Shown here: one piece after another, positions 12,283 through 22,270 of the stretch
Layout: each line of letters opens with the position of its first letter
Numbering within the stretch: the stretch's first letter is position 1
NCBI RefSeq assembly: GCF_000687475.1
Contig: NC_057317.1
Coordinates: forward strand, 3,410,001 to 3,474,000
Length of the DNA stretch: 64,000 bases
Source of the DNA: Ustilaginoidea virens
Lineage: Eukaryota > Ascomycota > Sordariomycetes > Hypocreales > Clavicipitaceae
Direction: 5' to 3'
Notes under the pieces: generated by a model
Database searches by the model: none
Told to the model about the DNA's origin: nothing
What the model saw: only the letters and a program-made list of their open reading frames with translations
Made by a program: the position numbers and the translations under genes

Positions 12283-13939
12283 GACCATGGCGGACGTCGG
12301 CAAGTCGGGGCGACCCCGTCAAAAGACGGTAAAAACAAAGCCGATGCGGTCAAAAACAGCCATCGAAAGCACCTCGCCTAACTCGAAAACAGCCTTATCG
12401 CATGGTTCAGACGATTCGGAAGAAGAGGAACCTGCTACTTTGCCACGTAGCCATACACACAGTCATCTCGCAAGTAAGAGCATCAACGATCAGCAACGTA
12501 AGCCATCCGACCTTTCCATCCGGCAACGGTCACAGTCTACCTCTCAGGTAGCTTCGAATTCTGCGTCAAGCTCGCACACTGGGAAACTACCTTCCATGTC
12601 CAACGATGCTCACACCCCAGCCGAAGACAAGGACGGTCTGAAGGACAAGGACGGTCAGGAGGACAAGGACGGCCAAAAGAACGAGGATGGTCAAGCGGAC
12701 AAGGACGGTCAAGAGGGCAAGGATGGCCAAAAGGACAAGGATGGTCCTCAAAACGAAGACAACGACAACGACAACGAAAACAAGCGAACCTCTAAATCTC
12801 GAAGGAGTTCCTCTTTAGATGGTCGAAAACCTCCTTCTGCGACTGAACCAGCTCGGCCGAGATTCAAAAACACCAAACCTCCAAGAGGCCAACACGTACC
12901 CTTCCCGCCATTACCCGACGCCAAAGAATCACCGGATGTGGAACCTGCCCCAGCATCCGGCATGTATTGGTCCAAGGCATTCGTATCAGGATCGCCTCAT
13001 TCTAATCTGCGAGCGCACACGACCACCTTGATTGGATCGAATATCTATATTTTCGGAGGCTGTGATTCGAAAACTTGCTTCAATTCTTTGTATGTACTTG
13101 ACGCAGACGCATTCTACTGGTCTTTTCCACACATAGTCGGAGACATCCCGGCGCCTTTGAGGGCCATGACCTGCACAGCAGTCGGCAAGAAGCTTGTTGT
13201 CTTCGGTGGCGGCGACGGTCCTGCCTACTACAATGATGTGTACGTGCTGGACACGGTAAACTTTCGATGGACGAAGCCTCGGATTCTGGGCGACAAAATC
13301 CCGTCCAAACGGCGGGCTCACACAGCTTGTTTATACAAGAACGACATCTACGTGTTTGGCGGTGGCGATGGTGTCCGAGCTTTAAACGACATCTGGAGGC
13401 TCGACGTCAGCGACATGACAAAAATGTCGTGGAAGCTTTTGTCGAGGCCGGAGAAATCTGCCAAGAGCGGAAGCAAGCAATCGCAACCGAGAGCCCGCGG
13501 TTACCACACCGCCAATGTGGTGGGCAGCAAGCTCATCATATTCGGGGGCTCAGACGGCGGAGAGTGCTTTGACGACGTTTGGGTGTACGACTTGGACATG
13601 AACGTGTGGAAAAAAGTCCACATGTCCGTGACCTACAGACGACTGTCGCACACGGCAACCATTGTGGGTTCGTACCTCTTCGTCCTAGGCGGCCACGATG
13701 GAAGCGACTACTGCAACGATGTGTTGCTCCTCAACCTGGTCACCATGACGTGGGACAAGAGAAAAGTATATGGCAAGCCGCCTTGTGAAAGAGGCTACCA
13801 CGGGACCGTGCTCTACGACAGTAGATTGATTTTGATTGGGGGATTTGATGGAAACGAGGTATTTGGAGACGTATCCATATTAGAACTGGCGATGCATGCG
13901 TATTATTCCCAAATAAGTCATTTCACGATTGATGTTTAA
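12275..13939 (+). CDS. Kelch-repeat beta-propeller protein
   Basis: Intronless frame of 554 aa, or 550 aa if translation starts at 12287, where the context is better. The first 230 residues are low complexity: Ser/Thr/Lys-rich, then a hexapeptide repeat of the DKDGQE type encoded by an 18-bp minisatellite (12623-12766). From about residue 230 there are six kelch-like blades with recurring FGG/GG motifs, for example NIYIFGGCDSKTCFN, LVVFGGGDGPAYYNDVYVLD, IYVFGGGDGVRALNDIWRLD, LIIFGGSDGGECFDDVWVYD, LFVLGGHDGSDYCNDVLLL and LILIGGFDGNEVFGDVSIL. Kelch propellers bind partner proteins. The blade pattern resembles the fungal kelch proteins related to S. pombe Ral2 and Tea1, but I would not assign a specific role. 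It lacks the long coiled coil of Tea1. Confidence 0.85.
   Translation: MTETMADVGKSGRPRQKTVKTKPMRSKTAIESTSPNSKTALSHGSDDSEEEEPATLPRSHTHSHLASKSINDQQRKPSDLSIRQRSQSTSQVASNSASSSHTGKLPSMSNDAHTPAEDKDGLKDKDGQEDKDGQKNEDGQADKDGQEGKDGQKDKDGPQNEDNDNDNENKRTSKSRRSSSLDGRKPPSATEPARPRFKNTKPPRGQHVPFPPLPDAKESPDVEPAPASGMYWSKAFVSGSPHSNLRAHTTTLIGSNIYIFGGCDSKTCFNSLYVLDADAFYWSFPHIVGDIPAPLRAMTCTAVGKKLVVFGGGDGPAYYNDVYVLDTVNFRWTKPRILGDKIPSKRRAHTACLYKNDIYVFGGGDGVRALNDIWRLDVSDMTKMSWKLLSRPEKSAKSGSKQSQPRARGYHTANVVGSKLIIFGGSDGGECFDDVWVYDLDMNVWKKVHMSVTYRRLSHTATIVGSYLFVLGGHDGSDYCNDVLLLNLVTMTWDKRKVYGKPPCERGYHGTVLYDSRLILIGGFDGNEVFGDVSILELAMHAYYSQISHFTIDV
12623..12766 (+). repeat. 18-bp in-frame minisatellite in the kelch gene
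   Basis: About eight degenerate copies of an 18-bp unit (consensus GACAAGGACGGTCAGGAG) encode DKDGQE-like hexapeptides. Divergence between copies is mostly silent or conservative, with D/E, N and K swaps. Confidence 0.85.
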
Positions 13940-14591
13940 GCGAAAATTTATATATGTGCGAGATTTTGCGGGATTTTGGAGGATTAGCACACCGTTTTTT
14001 TTTTGGTTCTTATGAGCATGACGGCGCTTTTTTTTTTTTTTTACCCCAAGAGACACCATTTTAGATGTATAAGTTTGCCATCAACAATGAGCCATAAACT
14101 ACAAAAACTCCTAAAGCCAAGTTCCTACAGCTGGCATCATTGGCAGATCATGCGGACCGACGTAGTCCACTCCAACCCACCAACATCCGTAAACAGCATT
14201 CCGGTCAACATCCAAGATTGTAGCCATTTCGAGCTTTTTTCAATCAATTTATGTCGCGAAGCGGCTCACGATTGCAGATCATTTCAACCTGTTCCATGAC
14301 TCGCATAAATGTCAAGGACACGTCGAGGTGCAGGCCATACATCTTTGAGGCTCATTGACGTCCTCGCACGAGAGGCCTCGGAGCATCTCCCCTGGGAGTC
14401 TTGGCAGCCGCTGAGAGACATTGATGCGGCTAGAGGCTGCTGCTTTTCTCGTCATTAAAACGGACAAGGAGTTCACTACAGCATGGCATCTGTCGTCCCA
14501 AGATACCAGACATGTACATGTGCGGTAACCGCAACGAATTCCTACGGCGGCTACTCGATATAATGCGTGACTTTTGTCGCGTTGAGCTGCC
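13940..14591. other. Intergenic between convergent kelch and ATG6 genes
   Basis: Presumed 3' flanks with two T runs (about 13996 and 14029). Nothing else was recognised. Confidence 0.5.
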
Positions 14592-16145
14592 TCACGTCAT
14601 TGTATTTCTAGCCTTTGAATCAACATTGCTGGCATGCGCCAGTAGAAATTTGCAACACGTGAGGGTGAGCTTGCATGCCTTGGTCCATCCGTCATCTTGC
14701 GCAATCCCCAACTTGATGCTCACGTCTCCAATCTTGTCTCCGTCGATCTTGTAAGGCAGGCGGAGCGCATTTCCAGGAGGGTCAGTCTCTCTTTGAACGT
14801 AGGCGCCCAATTGTCGCACTAGTTCCAGGAACGCAACCATGGCATTGTCGAATTTGCGATGCATAAATGTCAAACCCAAAGGCATGTCTCCAGAGCTGTA
14901 GAGCTCTAACGTATGCTTCTTAGGCGGTGCTTGCATGGCTCGGCTGCCCAACCGACTTGACGAGGGACTGGGAAAGTCGTACCGAATAATCTTTGACGTA
15001 CTCCCCATGGGTTGCGGGTCGTAGCCTTGAAATTTGTATTCGAGTTTATCGGCCACGGTTACGAGCAGTAAAAGAGCATGGCCCCAGGCTGCGTTGATCT
15101 CTGACCAATCGACAGGCTTGTTGGACAATCGCCCTAGCCGAAGGCCGTTGATGGTAGCAAAGCTGCCGTCGTGGCTGATATAGAAAGTATCGTTGTACAC
15201 GTTGGACTTTTGGAGCTTTTCGAGGAGCTGAGAATCATGGCTGTACTTGGCGTTGATGCTGTCCCTCTCCGCTTGAAAGTCGGCCATCTTGGTGGCGAAA
15301 GCGTTTCGCTCCCGCCAAAACGCCTCTTCTTCTTTGTCAAGCTGGCGAGATTCGTCCTCGAGTGTCAATATTTCTTTGTCGAGAGCATCTTTTTCTTTTT
15401 CTAGTTTCTTCAACTCGTCCACGGCCGCGGCTCTGTCCTTTTCTGCTCTTCTTAACGCCTCCTGACGAGACTTGATCTCGTCATCGTCCGGTTTCGCTGC
15501 CTTTACTTGCCGCAAATGATTGACGTAGGCATCTCGCTCCTTGACTGCGGATTCCAGTTTTCTTTGCAACCCCTCGACGAGAAGGTCTGTGCATTCCACA
15601 CATATAGGATGGTCAATGTCAGATCGCGAGGACAGGATCTCGAACAGCCTGTTGATCCTCTCCACATCATCGCCCCTGTTCACGTGTTGACTGTTGAAAG
15701 CTGAGCCTTCTTTGGAATCCGGAGCTGGAGCTTGTGCTGGTAGGGTTGGCGGAGTCTCTTTGGAGAGTGTCTGCGGATGGCCAACTTGCGACTCTGTCAG
15801 GTATATGAATGACATGGCTGAGTCGCGACTCTGACCGCCATGGTGTCTTTTGAACGTTGGATGACTCGAGTTTTGGAATGCTTGATTATAAAGTGACTTT
15901 CTTGCCTGCTGCTGCGATTGGAGGAGTGACGACCGTGGTTCGATTTCATGTTGAGGCGGCTGTGGTGTTGTTGTTGATGTTGTTGTTGTCGATGCTAAAG
16001 CACGATGGCTAGTCAGTGAGAGGGACTTTGTGGCGCCGAAGAGTTCTGTGGACGTCCTACAAATCAAAAGATCATATGCCGCTGCGTTGAGTCCTTGGAG
16101 GGAGTCGTGCAGCTTCAGCGGCTGCCTGCACTTTTGGCAGAACAT
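14592..16145 (-). CDS. ATG6: Autophagy protein Atg6/Vps30 (Beclin 1)
   Basis: Intronless 517-aa subunit of class III PI3-kinase complexes I (autophagy) and II (endosome/vacuole). The start MFCQKCRQPLKLHDSL has the CxxC pair seen in fungal Atg6. A Ser/Thr/Gln-rich linker includes MSFIYLTESQVG, in the position of the Beclin BH3-like region. The conserved block HPICVECTDLLVEGLQ introduces a long coiled coil (about residues 195-310, many Glu/Lys/Arg/Ala heptads). The C-terminal BARA domain contains YNDTFYISHDG, INGLRLGRL, WSEINAAWGHALLLL and LELYSSGDMPLGL. Length is in the usual range. Atg14, its partner in complex I, is encoded about 11 kb downstream at 27572-29107. Confidence 0.95.
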   Translation of the reverse strand: MFCQKCRQPLKLHDSLQGLNAAAYDLLICRTSTELFGATKSLSLTSHRALASTTTTSTTTPQPPQHEIEPRSSLLQSQQQARKSLYNQAFQNSSHPTFKRHHGGQSRDSAMSFIYLTESQVGHPQTLSKETPPTLPAQAPAPDSKEGSAFNSQHVNRGDDVERINRLFEILSSRSDIDHPICVECTDLLVEGLQRKLESAVKERDAYVNHLRQVKAAKPDDDEIKSRQEALRRAEKDRAAAVDELKKLEKEKDALDKEILTLEDESRQLDKEEEAFWRERNAFATKMADFQAERDSINAKYSHDSQLLEKLQKSNVYNDTFYISHDGSFATINGLRLGRLSNKPVDWSEINAAWGHALLLLVTVADKLEYKFQGYDPQPMGSTSKIIRYDFPSPSSSRLGSRAMQAPPKKHTLELYSSGDMPLGLTFMHRKFDNAMVAFLELVRQLGAYVQRETDPPGNALRLPYKIDGDKIGDVSIKLGIAQDDGWTKACKLTLTCCKFLLAHASNVDSKARNTMT

Positions 16146-16786
16146 GTTCTGACGAGCTGTCTCTAGCCATGGAGTTATCCCATGCTGGCGGCCAGGAACC
16201 GATGAAATAAAAAACGAGCAGATTCCAGTTATTTCCGTCCGTCCAAGTACAGTGACATAGAAGCACAGTGGAATCCTGCTGTTTTCAGAATCGAAGAAGA
16301 TGGAGACGAGATTCTCTTGTTAGGAACGGAGGACGGAGTACGGAGTACTGCGACAAACAACGGGCTGCTGTCACTTGTGTCACTTGTGTCACTTGAATAA
16401 CTGGACCCACAGTGAGCATAACTCGAACATCATCAGTGGACGCGGGTCCCACCAGACAGTACAGTGCACATGTACCTAATATTGACTTGCCGTTGTTGCC
16501 ACGGCCAGCCTAAGCCTAATAAACCTGCCTGGGCCACTTAACGCGCGCCGTAACTTCAAGCTCCACGACGCGTCGGCATCAAAAGGCTTGGCTTGCTGAA
16601 CTTTTTGGCTGTGGCCCGTTGGCTTTTGGCAAACCACCAGGTACCCGCGCATCCTTTTTATCCGCTCGCATCCCGGGTTCCTTACTTGTCAAATCACCGC
16701 ATACAGTGCATTCTAATTGCAGCGGAAGGCTTGCAAAATCTTTCAACCACACCACATGGGGCGCACCATACTTGCTGTGCGTCAGC
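16146..16786. other. Shared upstream region of ATG6 and SCM3
   Basis: Divergent interval holding one TACGGAGTA (16339) within ACGGAGTACGGAGTACTGC and a threefold GTCACTTGT repeat at about 16369-16395. An open frame continues from SCM3 upstream to 16619 but carries no conserved residues, so I treat it as leader. Confidence 0.5.
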
Positions 16787-19700
16787 ATGGAACCCCCCGT
16801 CAAGCGGCGGCGACTGGGCCAGCCTGTTCAAGATTTGGGTGACGAGGAGCAAAATGGAGATGAGGACTGGGAGGAATGCGAGGGAGACGAGGGAGACGAG
16901 GACAACCAAGAGGCAGCTGGTGAGGACGAGCGACAAGGTTCAGTTGATCGTGACGGTGGTTACCGACTTGCCATTGAGAAAGCCTACGCTGACAGTCGTT
17001 TTCAAGCGACCATGGCCCGCATATACGAGAAATATGGAAGGGATTTCGAGGGCATCGGTGACGAAATTGACATGTCTACTGGCGAGATTGTTGTCCACAA
17101 TGGCCACCTTGAGAATATGCGCCACGATCTCGACGTCGGAATTCCAGGCGAAGCCGAAGAAGCGGAAAGTGGCGAGGAAGGGGGGGGCAGCGACGACGGA
17201 AACTTGACCGATCATGACATGGCAGATGCCTCTCCGCAGGTGACAGGTGACCAAGATGGCATCGAAAACACAGAGCAAAATACCATTTGGGTGACCGAGG
17301 TGGACGACAACCAAGTGGCTCCCGATTACATGCAGATGCAGGGCTCTTACCCGGATCCGGACGCTCTGGACGTTATTCCTGGATACGATCATGGCGCAAC
17401 GACCGAGGGTGGCCCAAGTCTGATGTCTGGACTCTATGACGGCGGCGGTTTACGATACTCGTCATCGTTGGGAACATTCGGCGCCTCTCCGTTCGCTGTT
17501 GGTCCGTGGCAAATGTTGCCCCCAACCCAGGAGCCATACCACTTTTCCAAGCAGGACGGCCACAGTTCCGTCTGGGCCTCAGACTATCAGCTCAAGGACA
17601 ACGAATCCGATCAGCGGCTCTCCTTAAGAGCCCAGCTGGGGCTATCTGGGAAGAAGCCACGGCCAAAGAGACCCAAGGCGCTACCCTGCCCGGACACACA
17701 CGACGCTGCCACTCAATCTGCCAACCTTTTCGAACAGCATCCTGAAGAAGCATCCGCCCTGTCCGTAAGCGACGAAAAGCGATACGGAAAACGGCAAACA
17801 AAATGCGCACGTGGCAAAAGACGGAGAAACATGACAGGGAAATCTCTTTCTGGCCCAGTCAGGGAAGACAGCGACACTATCGAAGACTCGTTGTTTTCTG
17901 GGGATGAACTGGATGTGTCGTCCCAGACTGGTGACCTGACTGATGAAGCACCTCAAAGCAAGCCAAGCCATGCGGCAGGAACATGCGACAGAGTCATTCC
18001 GGATTCTCAAGATACCTTTGCCAGTCAAGACAACGATGCAAATGTTCAGCCCCCAGCTGCCAAGTCAACACGGCTAGCGTCCCACAAGCCCACTAGACAG
18101 GACTTTGATGTAGCCTGCATGCTCTCGGATGATGAGTCCCCTCTATTCCTTGGGCCGTCAGTCGGGGTAACCAATAGCGGACCTAAATCCATCGCTGCCC
18201 CAACTGCTGAGCCGAAGCTCGTTCGGCCATCCGGGACACACCCTGGCGACACCACGACCAACAAAGGGCGAGGCAGACTTAAGAAAGGCATTCTGCCTCC
18301 AACTGCTTCTAGGAAACAGAGACGGTTTGTTCAGAAACCACTCAATCCGTCTGGTTTCACGCATGACACGGCAAATCGGAACGACAGGCCTCTCTATAAC
18401 AAACATCACCCTCACTCGAACCAAGCAAAGCCTGTTGAACCACCGCATCGGAATACTCAGCAACAGCAGAAACGCGCTATTCCCAACAGTGAGCGCTCGT
18501 CAAACCCACCGACGATTCAGCCGGAAGCTGCGTCCGGGATGAAACGGAAGCGAGGGCGACCCCGAAAATATCCCCCTCCCGCATCAGCTGCTGAGCAAGA
18601 GGCGCAAAAGCAAACCGAAACCCCTGTTCAACCGCAACCCATGCCGTATCCGACTCAAGGACCCGGCCAGCCGTTTTTCTATCCACCATTTCCGCAAGCA
18701 ATGCATCCGCAGCAGCACTTCCCGTACCCCTTGCAGCCTTTCATGCCGCAGCCGGCCTTTCATCACCCTTTTCTTCAGTTTCCTCCCCCGTTTCCCTACC
18801 AGCCCATCCAATATCCCTTTCTTCAACAACCCATGGCACAGATGCAGCACCAGATGCAGCACCAGATGCAGCAACAGATGCTCCAGCAGCCGTTTCAGCA
18901 GTTCATGCAGCAACCTACGCTACCGGTCCGAAATCCCTTGTCACCTCAACGGGATCAGCAGCCTGTCAAGCGGAAACGGGGGAGACCGAGAAAATATCCC
19001 GTGGGGTACAAGAGGAGTCGATCGAGAGCGCAACCCAGACCATATCAACAAATTGCTGGGCTGCAAAATAGTATGACGGCTCTATTAAGCGGACATGCCA
19101 CCAGAACAATGGTGTCCGAGGACGCATGGTACGGCGTTGCCAGAAGTCTAGCCCAAGACATCTCGTCGTTACATGGAAGCTTTCTGCTTGCCAACGCTTT
19201 TCAAGCGCAAACGGAGCCATACGCACCCAATATGATGCCACCCCGCTCGTCGTCGCCTGAGAAATCTAGCGAGTCAGGTTCCAGTTCTTCCGATTCTGAG
19301 GACGAGGTGGTGCCGTATGAAACCAGCCGCATTACTGAAGTACTAGAAGATGAAAATTCTGTCATCACCTCCAGACGGCCGGCAACAGATGCTGCGGAAA
19401 CTGATACCGAGGGACACTCTTCTGCAGCCGAAACTCCTGGGTTTGAAATGCAGAATGGAGGGCCGGACGATGATTCAGACGATGAAGATGAGGACGGTGT
19501 CACCATGGATGACGACGCGGGATTTCCAACAATGGAATCACCCGTGAGAGTTGGACAAGTGGTCCAGCCAACTCCCTCGCCGCCGAGTCCGCCGACCAGC
19601 GCTCACAGGTCTTCTTCTCTCGTCAAGTATGCTCGTCCCCAGAGAACCCCCTCACCGGTGCGAAGTATAGGCAGGAAAACCCCATTGCGCCTGCAAACGC

Positions 19701-21103
19701 TCAAGCCTCGCACCCCGACGTCGCAACAGTCGGATCCGTTTGACCTCCCTTCTTCACCGCAGCCCGCTGGTACATTTAGCCAGGGGTCTGCAGGAACATT
19801 TCAGAACGACGGTGCCGAGCCCGAAGCGCCACATGATGATTCGCAGAAGTTCCTTGGCAGCTTCCAAGAGGTAGTCGACGTTGAATCGCAGGTTGCCGAT
19901 GAAGCAAAGCCGTGTTGGATCGATGATGCTTCTCGTACGGATGACATGTCCGCAGGGTTGCACAGGGGGTCTTCTGCACTAGCTGGCAGGCAGCGTGAGT
20001 CGTCAGAAGCCGCCGCGTCTCCAGTTTCCCAGGCGCGAAATAAAGGGTCACCCAACCGAGCCGCGAGAGCAGCAGCGTCAACGGGCAACGTCGTCGCCAC
20101 GCCTACAAAACCGGTCACAGATGTCTCTCCAAAAGCACCGCCAACGAGCCTGACCCGCCTTGGGCCTGGCCAATCGAAGATGACGGATTTCTCGACGCTA
20201 GCCGACGCAACGCCTCGCAAGAGCCCTCGGGCAGTTCGAGTCTCGCCAAAGCGGACTCTGCTCGACACAAGCGCTACGGCTGTGACTCCGGAGAAACCAG
20301 CGGCGCGGCGATCCGCCATGGTTCCCAGGTCAACAGAACGGTGTACGCCAGTGTTTGTGGAATCCACAGCCGCACCCCTCAAGCTACCGATGCTCGAGAA
20401 TCGGCGGACCATGAAGCAACTGAAGCAAGCGGTGATAGCGCCCCGGCTCAAGGCCGTGGACCCAAATCCACCCGCATCCAAGGGTCCGCCCACCAATCCC
20501 GGGGAAAACCCAGTCCGGGACATGCCGGGGTTTCCAGCAGAGCCAAAGAAGGCACTCAACTCACAAGCTTGGAAGGCGGCGTCGACGAAGCACACCCCCG
20601 AGCCCAAGAACACAGACTCACGAGCGGCCTCCTCGGAGCCAAGACTTGCCTCGAGGACAAAAGGCTCCGAGCCCAAGGCTTCCACGAGGTCAATATCACC
20701 CACCACATCTCCGCCGCGGCACCAGCCCCCCGACGTTGTGAGACGGTCGGCCCCACGGCAGCCACTACCACCCCGCGCCTCGGTCGACAGCAAGAGCAGG
20801 GCAGAACAAGACCAAGGAGACGAGCTCGGAAACCTGGCCAAGCCGAAAAAGGCGTCCTCGTCCAAGCCCCCACGCCCATTTATATCGAGCAAGATCGCGC
20901 GAGACAGCTCGCGCAAGACACGGAAACCCAGCCCGCCAACCACGGAGGAGCACAGGCCGGCCCGGGAACGAGACGGGAAGGGGAAGAAGAGGCGGCGCGC
21001 GGATGTCCCCGGCACGCCGGCGGCGTCTGGCGGCAGTGCTGCCAAGGTGTGCGGCGTGGACGGGTACACCTGCAACAGGGACTTTTGCTTCACCTGTCTG
21101 TGA
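16787..21103 (+). CDS. SCM3: Scm3/HJURP-type CENP-A chaperone with AT-hooks
   Basis: Intronless 1438-aa protein with a start at MEPPVKRRRLGQ; the same frame is open upstream to 16619 but without conserved content. Residues about 58-115 hold the Scm3 family signature: FQATMARIYEKYGRDFEGIG followed by DEIDMSTGEIVVHNGHLENM. This helical region binds the CENP-A/H4 pair and delivers it to centromeres. Downstream are acidic tracts, two AT-hooks KRKRGRPRKYP (near residues 584 and 728) flanking a Pro/Gln/Phe-rich stretch with HQMQHQMQQQMLQQP, and a long disordered basic half rich in S/T-P sites. It ends in a Cys-rich tail, CGVDGYTCNRDFCFTC, which suggests a metal-binding knuckle. Fungal Scm3 proteins are often much longer than yeast Scm3, so the length fits. 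A different AT-hook protein is unlikely given the N-terminal block. Confidence 0.88.
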   Translation: MEPPVKRRRLGQPVQDLGDEEQNGDEDWEECEGDEGDEDNQEAAGEDERQGSVDRDGGYRLAIEKAYADSRFQATMARIYEKYGRDFEGIGDEIDMSTGEIVVHNGHLENMRHDLDVGIPGEAEEAESGEEGGGSDDGNLTDHDMADASPQVTGDQDGIENTEQNTIWVTEVDDNQVAPDYMQMQGSYPDPDALDVIPGYDHGATTEGGPSLMSGLYDGGGLRYSSSLGTFGASPFAVGPWQMLPPTQEPYHFSKQDGHSSVWASDYQLKDNESDQRLSLRAQLGLSGKKPRPKRPKALPCPDTHDAATQSANLFEQHPEEASALSVSDEKRYGKRQTKCARGKRRRNMTGKSLSGPVREDSDTIEDSLFSGDELDVSSQTGDLTDEAPQSKPSHAAGTCDRVIPDSQDTFASQDNDANVQPPAAKSTRLASHKPTRQDFDVACMLSDDESPLFLGPSVGVTNSGPKSIAAPTAEPKLVRPSGTHPGDTTTNKGRGRLKKGILPPTASRKQRRFVQKPLNPSGFTHDTANRNDRPLYNKHHPHSNQAKPVEPPHRNTQQQQKRAIPNSERSSNPPTIQPEAASGMKRKRGRPRKYPPPASAAEQEAQKQTETPVQPQPMPYPTQGPGQPFFYPPFPQAMHPQQHFPYPLQPFMPQPAFHHPFLQFPPPFPYQPIQYPFLQQPMAQMQHQMQHQMQQQMLQQPFQQFMQQPTLPVRNPLSPQRDQQPVKRKRGRPRKYPVGYKRSRSRAQPRPYQQIAGLQNSMTALLSGHATRTMVSEDAWYGVARSLAQDISSLHGSFLLANAFQAQTEPYAPNMMPPRSSSPEKSSESGSSSSDSEDEVVPYETSRITEVLEDENSVITSRRPATDAAETDTEGHSSAAETPGFEMQNGGPDDDSDDEDEDGVTMDDDAGFPTMESPVRVGQVVQPTPSPPSPPTSAHRSSSLVKYARPQRTPSPVRSIGRKTPLRLQTLKPRTPTSQQSDPFDLPSSPQPAGTFSQGSAGTFQNDGAEPEAPHDDSQKFLGSFQEVVDVESQVADEAKPCWIDDASRTDDMSAGLHRGSSALAGRQRESSEAAASPVSQARNKGSPNRAARAAASTGNVVATPTKPVTDVSPKAPPTSLTRLGPGQSKMTDFSTLADATPRKSPRAVRVSPKRTLLDTSATAVTPEKPAARRSAMVPRSTERCTPVFVESTAAPLKLPMLENRRTMKQLKQAVIAPRLKAVDPNPPASKGPPTNPGENPVRDMPGFPAEPKKALNSQAWKAASTKHTPEPKNTDSRAASSEPRLASRTKGSEPKASTRSISPTTSPPRHQPPDVVRRSAPRQPLPPRASVDSKSRAEQDQGDELGNLAKPKKASSSKPPRPFISSKIARDSSRKTRKPSPPTTEEHRPARERDGKGKKRRRADVPGTPAASGGSAAKVCGVDGYTCNRDFCFTCL

Positions 21104-22270
21104 GGGGGCCGTGTGCACCGGCGTGTTGCTCGTGGAACAAGCTGTCAGTGGTCAGAGGTTGATTTGGATAGGGACTACATGTCAAAGCAATCAGATAGCC
21201 GTAACTCATCGTGTAATCCAACAGAGAGCCAGTCGTACTTGCAGCTGGCTGAGCCAGGCTTTGAGCATCATCTTCAAATCATGCATGGCTGAATACAACG
21301 CAACGTTTCCCCAGTACAAGAAACCCGGGGTCTCCTTGGGTTGCGCTACTCACCATCCTTCGCCGCGGTTTCCGCCGTGATTTCCGCCGTCGTCACGACT
21401 CGACCGCCCTCCATCAATCACTCAGTCGCAGGAAGCACCAAGCAGCAAGGTAGCATGACGCCGGTCTGCACGTTTCAATCGCCCAAAGGACATCGGAGGC
21501 ATCGCACAAACCACGGGAGGCGCCGCTACCAAAGCCCTCGCACCGCTCATTGATGGCCCGCCGCCACTGGATTGCAAGCTTGTGTCCAAATGCCGTACAT
21601 TACTATGGTTGCTCCAGACAAGAAATGATCAAAACCAAAAAAAAAAAAAAAAAGGCAAAAAAAAAACCTTTCCGCAACGACCAAAAAGCAGAGCCAATCA
21701 ATCGGTAGCAAAAAGAAAAATGAGAAGAAGAAAAAAGCACTAAAAAAGAAAAAAGATGCGTCTCCCTTTCCCCCCGCCGCTGTGTCGTTTCGATTCTTGA
21801 TTTCCCGTAAACGCCGTCGAGCCGCCCCGCGCCGCCCTTTCTGTAATGACGTCGTGAAAACCATGGAAAACTCGCTGCTTAGGATAACATATGGTCTTGT
21901 TTCGAAATGTATTCATGATAGTGAATGTCTCGGTAATTGTGGCATAGGCATGAGTTGCGATTTCCATTCCCCATTCCACCCGCCCCCTTTTTACCCAACT
22001 CATCTCCTCTCGTCCTGTTCAGGCAATTCCAAGGGCTGTCTGGCCGCTACTTCAAGGAGATATTCCTTGTGGAAAGATCCCTGCGGTAATTCAACCCCGG
22101 GATGCCGGGTGCGGACAAGGACGAGGTGAGTAGAAAAGGGGGCTGGCCAGTTTGGCCAAGACGCCAAAGGGTATGGATGAGAATAGGATGATTGATAGGT
22201 TTAGTGTCGGATGCAAGCTTGCAGGCTCGCCTTGATTTGCTTTTTTTGCCCTCCCTGTCCGCGTTCCACT
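21104..22270. other. Intergenic between convergent SCM3 and CKA1
   Basis: An A-rich tract at about 21637-21760 includes A runs of 18 and 11. No coding signal was recognised. Confidence 0.5.

Noticed and set aside
16619..16786. Upstream extension of SCM3 by 56 codons
   Set aside because: No family-like residues; MEPPVKRRRLGQ at 16787 is a better start.
19801..21093. 430-aa open frame antisense to SCM3
   Set aside because: Mirror of the low-complexity Ser/Pro-rich SCM3 tail; no recognisable domain.
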